64,000 nucleotides of DNA, taken from the NCBI RefSeq assembly GCF_022919215.1, contig NZ_CP095046.1:124001-188000 (forward strand). The letters run 5' to 3'. Of the stretch, positions 19,717 to 27,040 are shown piece after piece. Position 1 is the first letter of the stretch. Each line of letters begins with the position of its first letter. This DNA is from Hymenobacter cellulosilyticus (lineage in GTDB: Bacteria > Bacteroidota > Bacteroidia > Cytophagales > Hymenobacteraceae). Under the pieces are notes generated by a model that worked only from the letters and a program-made list of their open reading frames with translations, was not told the origin of the DNA and searched no databases. Made by a program: the position numbers and the translations under genes.

Positions 19717-21050
19717 CTACTTGGCTACGGCACTCACCCGCCACACTTTGTTGCCGGCATCGTCGGCAATGAGCAGGGCTCCATCGGGCAGCACGGCTAA
19801 GCCCACGGGCCGGCCGTATACCTCTTTTCCCTCCTCGTTGGCAATAAAGCCAGTGGCAAAATCCTCCATCGGACCACTCGGCCGACCGTTCTGGAAGGGC
19901 ACAAACACCACTTTGTAACCCGAGAAAGTAGAGCGGTTCCAGGAGCCGTGCTGCCCGATAAAGGCCCCGTTCTGGTACTTGGCCGGGAAACCTTTCTGGT
20001 CATAGAAAGCCAGGCCCAGCGAGGCGGTGTGCGGCCCCAACGCCACATCGGGCACCACGGTTTTGCTTACCAGCTCGGGAGCCTCCCCTTTGCGGCGCGG
20101 GTCTTCGTGGTTGCCGAAGTAGGCGTAGGGCCAGCCATAGAAGGCCCCGGACTTGACGCTGGTCAGGTAATCGGGTACCAGTTCGTCGCCCAGCTCATCC
20201 CGCTCGTTCACGGCCGTCCACAGCGTTTGGGTGCCGGGGCCCAGTCCATGCCCACGGGGTTGCGCAGGCCGGCGGCAAAAATCCGCTCCTGCGTGCCGTC
20301 GGGGTTGATTTCGAGAATATTGGCCCGGCGCTTTTCGTTTTCCATGCCGTTTTCGCCCACGTTGGAGCCAGAGCCTACCGAAACATAGATTTTGGAGCCG
20401 TCGGCCGCAGCCAGCAGGTTGCGGGTCCAGTGGTTGTTGTAGCCTCCGGCCGGCAGGTCCAGGATTTTCTGGCCCTTGCCGGTGATTTTGGTTTGCCCGG
20501 GCTTGTAGTCAAAGCGCAGGATTCCGTCGGTGTTCGCCACGTAGAAATAGTTGCCCAGCACCAGCATGCCCAGGGGCTGGTTCAGATCAGCCAGAAATGT
20601 TTCGCGCACCTCGGGCCGGCCATCCTTGTCGGAATCCCGCAGCAGGGTAATTCGGTTGGCACTGGTCGACTTCAGGGACCGGGACGGGTCGAGGTTGAGG
20701 GCAGCGGCTACCTTCTTCTTCGGATTGTTGGGCACCGTGTTAGATTCGGCGACCAGCACGTCGCCATTGGGCGTCACGTAGAGCCAGCGCGGACTATTGA
20801 AGCTTCCGGCGTACTCGGCCACGGCAAAACCGGCGGGTACAACCGGCGTGCGGCCGGCCGGCCAGTCAATTACCTTGCTGCGCTTGGTTACGGACTTGGA
20901 GCTGTAAGGCGCGGGCAGCTCAACGGGCTGGGTGGCGGTGCTTACACTATCGGTGGGCGTGTCGGCCGCGGCCTGGGCTTTTTCTTCCTTACTGGGCCCG
21001 CTGCAGGCCGCCAGGCTCAGTATCGATAGATAAATGGACAGCTTTTTCAT
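19717..21050 (-). CDS. PQQ-type sugar (sorbosone-like) dehydrogenase, lipoprotein, frameshifted
   Basis: Reconstructed length is 444 residues from MKKLSIYLSILSLAACSGPS; the lipobox LAAC places the lipid anchor at residue 16. The body is a six-bladed beta-propeller of the glucose/sorbosone dehydrogenase family: VPAGFAVAEYAGSFNSPRWL, GNYFYVANTDGILRFDY, the metal/cofactor-proximal HWTRNLLAAADGSKIYVSVG, RNPVGMDW and the end GSWNRSTFSGYKVVFVPF. The given frame breaks at the G4 run 20236-20239; one added base gives GMDWAPGTQTLWTAVNERDE. The upstream start at 21224 is not credible. It is likely anchored facing the periplasm. The oxidised substrate is unknown. A related, secreted propeller occurs at 42517. 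Confidence 0.82.
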
Positions 21051-21141
21051 AAAGCAGAAATGAATATGGTTCTGCTTTTTTACTGCGTTGGCGCAGGATG
21101 GTTGTTCAGCTTGCTCCCGCGGCAGGCAAAATGATGGTTGG

Positions 21142-22578
21142 CTATTGCTGATAGTATAGCCGCGTCTCACTGGTAATGCCCCAGTAGTGCAGCATTTGGG
21201 CATTGTCCGCGGAATAGGCAGCATCGGTAATCTTGGTCCAGCTCATCACCTTGCAGTCGGGGTCTTCCAGGCGCACGGGTGACGTCCAGGAGTTGGCAAT
21301 CTGCTGCATAGCGGCCTTTTCGCACTGGTTTCCCACATTGATAGGTTTGTCGGCCAAAGTCATGAAGCCCAGGAAAGCTACTAAAGCCAAGCCGTAGCGC
21401 TGCCCGAGCCGTGGGGGAAGCGTGCCGAGCAAGTGCAGGGACGTGAGACCGTACGCATAAATCAGCCCCAGCAGCACCGGCAGGAAGGTGTCGCGGCGAA
21501 TAATGTCGGGGCGGTATTCGCGGTACCCACCCAGGGGCAGCAGCAGCAGGTAGATACCGGCAAACAAGCCCAGCCACTTTACCAGGCGCAACAGCCGCTG
21601 CTGCTCGGCCGAAGCCGGCTGCCGCTTCAGCAGCACCGTGTTGAGCAGCAGCAGCAGCAGAATCAGCGGAATGCCCAGCTTCACGGTCAGCTGATAGAAA
21701 AGGCCCAGCGGCAGCCGGGCGTAACGCTCGGCCAAGGCAAGCGAAGCCCCGGTCAGATTTTCCTTGTTGTTGAGCCCGATATAAAGTGAGTACAGGCACA
21801 GCAGACTAATAAAGCCAAAGTGCAGCAACTGGGCCCGCGGAATACCAGTCAGCGTCGCCTGCAGGCGGTTAGGCCCAGCTTGCTTGCTACCTTGCCAGGC
21901 TCCGTAGAGCAGCGCTGCCGGGCAGATGATAAGCACCACAGCTGGCACCAGGGGCCCGTTGAAGGCTAGCACCACGGCCAGTATTGCCCACCCGACGTGC
22001 TGGGCTATGCCCAGCTGCAGCGCCTGCCCAGTGTAAGCGGCGCGGTAGAAGGGCCAGAAAAACACGAGTAATAAGCCCATTGGCAGGGCATAGAACACGG
22101 TGTAGGTTACCGATTTGTCGATAATACCCATCTGCATGTTGTAGCCCGAGGTGTGAAACAAGGGCACAAGCAGTGCAGCAGCCAGCAGCAGCTGGGGCCA
22201 GCCGACTTTGGCCGCTACCCTGATGTAAGCCGCCAGCACGAGCAGAAGCAGCAGCTGCACCCCGGTTTTGAGGAGGGCACTGGCCAGATACACGCTTTCA
22301 ATCGGCGAGACAAAGGCCTTTAACGCCAGCGGCACGGTCTTGAAGTAGCTGGACAGCAACTGGTGGGCAAAAAACCGGTTGGGTGCCGCGTACACTTCAT
22401 TTTTGAGCAGTACTCCCAGGCCTAGCGGGTCCTGCAGTACCTGGCTGTACCAGGGCGCCGGCAGAATAATGGCTGCCATGTCGCCGTCCAGCTCCACATT
22501 TAGGTGCTGCCAAAAAGAAAAACTGGTATCCAGCAAAATAAAGACGGCTAAGGCCAGCCACAGATACTGTTTGCGCAT
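21142..22578 (-). CDS. Polytopic membrane protein of unknown function
   Basis: 478 residues with roughly ten to twelve hydrophobic segments from the N-terminus (YLWLALAVFILLDTSFSFW) to about residue 400 (YGLALVAFLGFMTLA), then a soluble tail with two cysteines (NQCEKAAM, EDPDCKVM) that may be exported. An early loop with DGDMAAIILPAPWYSQVLQDP carries acidic residues after the first helix, as in GT-C glycosyltransferase-like proteins; this is a weak likeness only. It is followed 91 bp downstream by the sugar dehydrogenase gene on the same strand. I do not recognise the family. Confidence 0.75.
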   Translation of the reverse strand: MRKQYLWLALAVFILLDTSFSFWQHLNVELDGDMAAIILPAPWYSQVLQDPLGLGVLLKNEVYAAPNRFFAHQLLSSYFKTVPLALKAFVSPIESVYLASALLKTGVQLLLLLVLAAYIRVAAKVGWPQLLLAAALLVPLFHTSGYNMQMGIIDKSVTYTVFYALPMGLLLVFFWPFYRAAYTGQALQLGIAQHVGWAILAVVLAFNGPLVPAVVLIICPAALLYGAWQGSKQAGPNRLQATLTGIPRAQLLHFGFISLLCLYSLYIGLNNKENLTGASLALAERYARLPLGLFYQLTVKLGIPLILLLLLLNTVLLKRQPASAEQQRLLRLVKWLGLFAGIYLLLLPLGGYREYRPDIIRRDTFLPVLLGLIYAYGLTSLHLLGTLPPRLGQRYGLALVAFLGFMTLADKPINVGNQCEKAAMQQIANSWTSPVRLEDPDCKVMSWTKITDAAYSADNAQMLHYWGITSETRLYYQQ

Positions 22579-22623
22579 TGACTTCCTAGAGTAGAAATAC
22601 TATAAAACAGGCTTAGCCAGGCC

Positions 22624-22661
22624 GCAAAAAAGGCCGCACAGTAACTGCACGGCCTTTTTTG
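22624..22661 (-). terminator. Terminator of the phosphosulfolactate-synthase-like gene
   Basis: GCAAAAAAGGCCG pairs with CGGCCTTTTTTGC around a short GC-containing loop. The stem begins 15 bp after the stop and has a T6 run on the minus strand. Confidence 0.75.
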
Positions 22662-22676
22662 CGGATGAAGCCAAGG

Positions 22677-23507
22677 TTAGCCGCGGGGCATGGAGGTGCC
22701 GGGCTTGCCGGTAGGCTTCTCGGGCTTAAAGTCCTCGTCCACGGCGTCCATGTCCAGGAAGTGGGTAAACGTGTCGCCGCGCAGGCCCAGACGGATGGTT
22801 TCCAGCGACACTACCTCATGGGGCGCAATGTTGCCCAGGTTCACGTTGGCCCCGAGCAGCTTGATAAACCACACTTGCTGGGCTTTCTGGGGAGCTTCCC
22901 ACAGGATTTTCTCGAACGGAATCTGGGTCAGGATTTCCTCGACCAGACCCGAGCGTACCTCACCGGTGCTGCGGAACAAACCCACGTTGCCGGCCTCCCG
23001 AGCCTCCCCGATTACCTTGATGGCCCCGGCTTCGAGCTCGGTTTTCATCTGCGAAATCCACTTGTAGGGCGGAATGATTTTCTCGGCATCCTTAGAGCCT
23101 ACTTCGCTAAGCACCTTCACATCCTGGGCCAGGGTACGAATGTACTCCAGCTTCCGGTCGTGCTTGAGGTCAATAGAGCCGTCGGAAACCTCGGCGTATT
23201 CCATACCAAACTCGGAGAGCAGGCGGCGGTAGTCGTCGAACTGGTTGCGGATAATAAAGGCCTCAAACAGCGTTCCGCCGAAATACACCGGAATACCGGC
23301 AGCCTTGTAAGCGTCCAGCTTCTTGCGCAGGTTGGGCACCACGTAGGAAGTGGCCCAGCCGAGCTTCACAATGTCGGTGTACTCGCCGCCCACTTCCAGG
23401 AAGTTTTCTACTTCGCGGATGCTGAGGCCCTTGTCCATAACCATCGTGTAGCCTTGCTCACGGGGCTTGCTGGTGCGTTCGGGGAGGTTGTTGAGGCTGT
23501 AATTCAT
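22677..23507 (-). CDS. Phosphosulfolactate synthase (ComA)-like protein
   Basis: 276 residues. ComA adds sulfite to phosphoenolpyruvate to give phosphosulfolactate, first described in methanogen coenzyme M synthesis. Seen: GYTMVMDKGLSIREVENFL, VKLGWATSYV, YFGGTLFEAFIIRNQFDDY, EVSDGSIDLKH and SKDAEKIIPPYKWISQM, the family's (beta/alpha)8-barrel segments. The C-terminus after residue 250 is a Lys/Pro/Gly-rich tail. Bacteroidetes lack coenzyme M; in sulfonolipid-producing members such an enzyme could feed sulfonate metabolism, but no other sulfonate gene is adjacent. The family call is firm; the role here is open. Confidence 0.8.
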   Translation of the reverse strand: MNYSLNNLPERTSKPREQGYTMVMDKGLSIREVENFLEVGGEYTDIVKLGWATSYVVPNLRKKLDAYKAAGIPVYFGGTLFEAFIIRNQFDDYRRLLSEFGMEYAEVSDGSIDLKHDRKLEYIRTLAQDVKVLSEVGSKDAEKIIPPYKWISQMKTELEAGAIKVIGEAREAGNVGLFRSTGEVRSGLVEEILTQIPFEKILWEAPQKAQQVWFIKLLGANVNLGNIAPHEVVSLETIRLGLRGDTFTHFLDMDAVDEDFKPEKPTGKPGTSMPRG

Positions 23508-23622
23508 GCGTTGAGACTTGGAATCTTAAGGTCTAGAAAACACGTTGCCGCCCGCTCGAAGCCGAAAAGGACTCCGGAGGCCGCGCCAAAAGTACGCCCG
23601 AATTCTGTAACCGCTCTTACAT

Positions 23623-23673
23623 GCAAAAGGTCCGGGCCGCTGGCAGATGTTGCCAAGCAGTCCGGACCTTGCA
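23623..23673 (-). terminator. Hairpin downstream of the TPR gene
   Basis: AAGGTCCGG (23627-23635) pairs with CCGGACCTT (23662-23670), and TGC/GCA extends the stem. The 26-nt loop has its own short pairing. On the minus strand CCTTTTGC follows. The poor T-run makes it a weaker terminator candidate. Confidence 0.45.
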
Positions 23674-23690
23674 GCCGAAGCCTCGAAAAG

Positions 23691-25094
23691 TTATTTGCGG
23701 TACTGATCAATCAGCCGGGCCAGGGCCCGCTGCGACTCCAGCTCGGGGAAGTACTCGAACAGCAGCCGATGCTTGTCGAAATCCAGCACCAGGGCATTTT
23801 CCAGGTACTGATACGCTTCCCGGTAGCGGCCCGCCGCCAGCAGATACGCGCAGAGACGGTAGTGCAGCTCCGCCTCACCGGGCTGAATTTCTACGGCGTT
23901 GCGCATCAGGTCAATGGCCTCGTCGAAATTGCCCTGCTCGTAGAGAATAATGCTCCAGTTGAGCCAGGCATCCTTATTATCGGGCGCTACCTGAGTGGCT
24001 TTATCGTAGCATTCCAAGGCACTTACCACAGCACCTATCTGGTACTCGGCGGCGGCTAGGGCCATCCAGTATTCCGCGCTTTCGTCGTAGAGCGCCACAG
24101 CCTTGCGGAAGAAGTGAATGGCTTCAAACCACCGCTCCTGGGCCGTCAGCACGATGCCGATACCAAACCAGGCCTCGTCCATGGTCTGGTCGAGGTCAAT
24201 GGCGTGCTGGTAGTTTTTGCGGGCAGCATCCCACTCGCTCAGCTTCTCGTGGCACTCCCCGATGTTGCACAGGGCTTCGGGTGTGGGCTGGCCTTCCTCG
24301 TAGCTGAGGTGAAACTCGGTAATAGCCTCCCGGTACTTTTCCTGGCCCACGTAGGCGCTGGCCAAGAAGCCGTGCGCATCATAAAACTTATTGTCGATGA
24401 GGATGGCGTACTCGAAAGCAGCCACAGCCTCCTCAAAATTACTCAGCCGGAAATATGCCTGCCCCAGGTTATACCAGGCCGTGGCCGAGTACGGGTCATC
24501 GTCGGTAAAACGGCGGAAAAAGTCCAGGTTCTTCTCCAGCCGCTCCGAAATTTCGAGGCAGTAAAGCAACTCCTGCACGGCAATGTCATTGTCAGGGTTC
24601 AGGCGCAGACTTTCCTTATAGTACTTGGCCGCACTCTTAAACTTCTGCCAGCTCTGGTAAGCTAGGCCCAGGTTAAAGTAAATATCGTCGCGGTCGGAAG
24701 CAGTTTCGGCTGCCGCCTTGAAGAAATCCACGGCCTGGGCAAAGTCGCCCTTCTGGGTGGCAATAATGCCCCGGGTCACGGCCACGTCGGGGTTGGTCGG
24801 GTCCAGTTCGGCCACCGACTCAATCTGCTGGGCCGCCGAGGTGTACTCCCCTTTCATGGCCAGCACCTGAGCCCGGTCGATGAGCAGCTCAGTGGAAAAA
24901 GGATACTGCGCAATAGCAGCCTCACAGGCTTGCAGCGCCTTATCGTAGTGGGTATTAGAAGTGTAATGGTCGATAATACTCTCGAAATCGGCCAGGTCAA
25001 AAAACACGGGCTCGTTGTTGGCCACCATCCGCTCAAAACGACGGACGGTATCCAGCACTTGCTCCTGGTCCTCAAAATTCTCGTTCATTCTCAT
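23691..25094 (-). CDS. Tetratricopeptide-repeat protein
   Basis: 467 residues from MRMNENFEDQEQVLDTVRRF; a second ATG two codons later is equally possible. From about residue 45 to the end it is a series of TPR units with the W-x-x-L-G-x-x-Y / A-F/Y-P pattern, for example IYFNLGLAYQSWQKFKSAAKYYKESLRLNP, AWYNLGQAYFRLSNFEEAVAAFEYAI and AWFGIGIVLTAQERWFEAIHFFRKAV, about twelve in all. No signal peptide or membrane helix is seen, so it is probably a cytoplasmic scaffold. Single-copy TPR proteins of this size are conserved in Cytophagales, but I know no function. The neighbours give no clue. Confidence 0.85.
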   Translation of the reverse strand: MRMNENFEDQEQVLDTVRRFERMVANNEPVFFDLADFESIIDHYTSNTHYDKALQACEAAIAQYPFSTELLIDRAQVLAMKGEYTSAAQQIESVAELDPTNPDVAVTRGIIATQKGDFAQAVDFFKAAAETASDRDDIYFNLGLAYQSWQKFKSAAKYYKESLRLNPDNDIAVQELLYCLEISERLEKNLDFFRRFTDDDPYSATAWYNLGQAYFRLSNFEEAVAAFEYAILIDNKFYDAHGFLASAYVGQEKYREAITEFHLSYEEGQPTPEALCNIGECHEKLSEWDAARKNYQHAIDLDQTMDEAWFGIGIVLTAQERWFEAIHFFRKAVALYDESAEYWMALAAAEYQIGAVVSALECYDKATQVAPDNKDAWLNWSIILYEQGNFDEAIDLMRNAVEIQPGEAELHYRLCAYLLAAGRYREAYQYLENALVLDFDKHRLLFEYFPELESQRALARLIDQYRK

Positions 25095-25179
25095 TCTACT
25101 ACAAGCAACGCAAAAAAACGCCAAAAAGGCAGCCTTTGCGACTATTTTTTCGGGTAGCCGATTTCAGCCGGCCACCAGC

Positions 25180-26199
25180 CTAATATACAACAACCGCACC
25201 GGAGGTAGCGGAGTTCGTCTGCAGCTCCTGGCAGCACCAGGCTACCGTGTCGGCCAGGGTCCGGAACGTCATTCCGGTGGCCTGCTGCACCTTTTGGCTC
25301 TGGTACACCACTGGTTTGCGGCCAGCCCGGGCCGTGTCTTTGGTTATCAGCGGCCGGGCCCCCGTTAGCACCGAGCGGGCGTGCTCGGCCCGCCAGATGA
25401 TTTCGGCGGCCCAATCGGGTACGGCAATACGGGGGGCTTTCTTGCCAAAGCAGGCCGCAGCCTGAGCCAGAAACTCGTGCAGGGGAACGGCCCCGGCATT
25501 CAGAATAAAGCGCTCCGCCGAAATAGTCGGGGCAAAAGTCAGCCGCAGCATTGCTTCCACCACGTCCCGCACGTCCACAAAATTAACACTGCCGGGGGTA
25601 TAAAAGGCATGCTCATTATACGCATACCGAAACAAACGGGTGCTGCTGCGCTTCCAGTCGGCGGGGCCCAGTACTACGGACGGATTGACCATTACTGCCG
25701 CCAGGCCTTCAGCCACACCCCGCCACACTTCCAGCTCGCCCAGGTACTTCGACGTGGCGTACGCGGCGTGAGCCGCACCCAGGTCCCATTTGGCCTCTTC
25801 CGTGAGCAGCTGCGTGCGGCCCGGCTCCTGTTCGGCCGCAGCAGCCCCGCCGCCCAACGCCGCCACCGACGACACGTGGCACAGCCGGATACCGGGCCGG
25901 TCAAGGCAGGCATCGACCACGTTGGCCGTGCCCTCCACGTTGATCTGCTGCAGCGCGTCTTCGTCCTGCGGAGCGTAGGATACCAGCCCGGCGCAGTGAA
26001 ACACGTGCGTCACACCCTCCAAAGCATTACGCAGGGCCAGAATGTCGCGCACGTCACCCTCAACCCACTCTACTTGCTCGGCTCCGGCAATAGTCGGAAT
26101 CTGCTGGCGAAATAGGGCCCGGACGTGGTAGCCTTGCGCGAGCAGGGCCGAAATCAGAAAACTGCCAATCAGGCCGCTGCCACCGGTGACGAAAACCAT
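25180..26199 (-). CDS. NAD-dependent epimerase/dehydratase family protein
   Basis: 339 residues. MVFVTGGSGLIGSFLISALLAQG carries the extended-SDR glycine motif GGSGLIG; VEWVEGDVRD is the adenine-side aspartate segment; VFHCAGLVSY and the catalytic YATSKYLGE (Y-x-x-x-K) with VSSVAALGG provide the active site. It is closest in style to dihydroflavonol-4-reductase/3-beta-hydroxysteroid dehydrogenase-like proteins of the extended SDRs. The C-terminal part (RPLITKDTARAG) is typical of that group. It is adjacent to and on the same strand as the polysaccharide trio and might act on a nucleotide sugar or a lipid; this is not decidable here. Confidence 0.85.
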   Translation of the reverse strand: MVFVTGGSGLIGSFLISALLAQGYHVRALFRQQIPTIAGAEQVEWVEGDVRDILALRNALEGVTHVFHCAGLVSYAPQDEDALQQINVEGTANVVDACLDRPGIRLCHVSSVAALGGGAAAAEQEPGRTQLLTEEAKWDLGAAHAAYATSKYLGELEVWRGVAEGLAAVMVNPSVVLGPADWKRSSTRLFRYAYNEHAFYTPGSVNFVDVRDVVEAMLRLTFAPTISAERFILNAGAVPLHEFLAQAAACFGKKAPRIAVPDWAAEIIWRAEHARSVLTGARPLITKDTARAGRKPVVYQSQKVQQATGMTFRTLADTVAWCCQELQTNSATSGAVVVY

Positions 26200-26253
26200 T
26201 TTCCCAGAATCAGTTTAGACAATGGCTATAAACAACGCTACTCAGTGGCGTTG

Positions 26254-27023
26254 TTACAAGGAGCTATTCAGCAGCGGCAGGGCCAGCGCTTTTTGCAGAT
26301 AAGGCGTCGGCAGCACTTTGCGCAGCAGCGTGTCGGTGTGCTTCAGGTTGTGCGCATCCGTGCCCACCAAGTCTATCAGGCCGGCATCAATGAGCTTTTC
26401 GGCTACCCGCTTGGCCCCGGCCGAGTAATAGCCCGCCAGGGAATTCAAATTCAGTTGCAGCAGCACGCCGCTTTCCCGCACCTTGGCCAGTTCATCGAAG
26501 CGGCCATAGAAGTAGGTGTAGCGCTCGGGTGGGCCAGCACCGGCTGGTAGCCCGCCGACTTCAGGTTAAAGACGGTTTCGGCAAAGTTGAAGGGCTCGTT
26601 GATGTACGAGGTTTCGAACAGCAGATACTTTTTGTCGCCTCCGAAGCTGAGCAGCGGTTCTTGGCTTTCAATTTTCTGCTGCAGCCACTCGTCCAGGTAA
26701 TACTCGGCGGCGCACTCCAGCGTCACATCGGTGATACCGGCTGCCGTGGCCGCTTCCTGCAGCTGCTGTAGCGCGGCGCGCACACTGGCGGGCGTGTTCT
26801 TGTAAAAGTCGCCCATGATGTGAGGCGTCATGATCAGCTTCCGATAACCTAGCGCCCGCAACGCCCGCAGCAGCTCCACCGACTGCTCCACCGTTTCGGC
26901 CCCGTCGTCGAGGCCGGGCAGCAGGTGGGAGTGCATATCGACTTCCAGCGTCGCCAGGGTAGCTGCCGGCTCAGAGCCTGAAGCGGAGGAGCTGCCAAAA
27001 AGCCGCTGAAAGAAAGACGCCAT
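26254..27023 (-). CDS. CpsB/YwqE-type tyrosine-protein phosphatase (PHP domain), frameshifted
   Basis: Reconstructed length is 256 residues. The polymerase/histidinol phosphatase signature is present: EVDMHSHLLPGLDDGAETVE (metal-binding His-x-His), MTPHIMGDFYKN, LECAAEYYLDEW, PVLAHPERYTYF and VGTDAHN. The frame is lost at GGG 26527-26529; adding one base gives HPERYTYFYGRFDELAKVRE. These manganese-dependent phosphatases remove phosphate from the tyrosine tail of the partner kinase. The kinase gene lies immediately upstream in the same operon (17 bp apart), which strongly supports the role. Confidence 0.88.
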
Positions 27024-27040
27024 GCGCAGAAGAAGTCAGC

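Noticed and set aside
22659..24059. 466-codon open frame opposite the ComA-like and TPR genes
   Set aside because: It spans two real minus-strand genes and their intergenic terminators, which no genuine gene would do.
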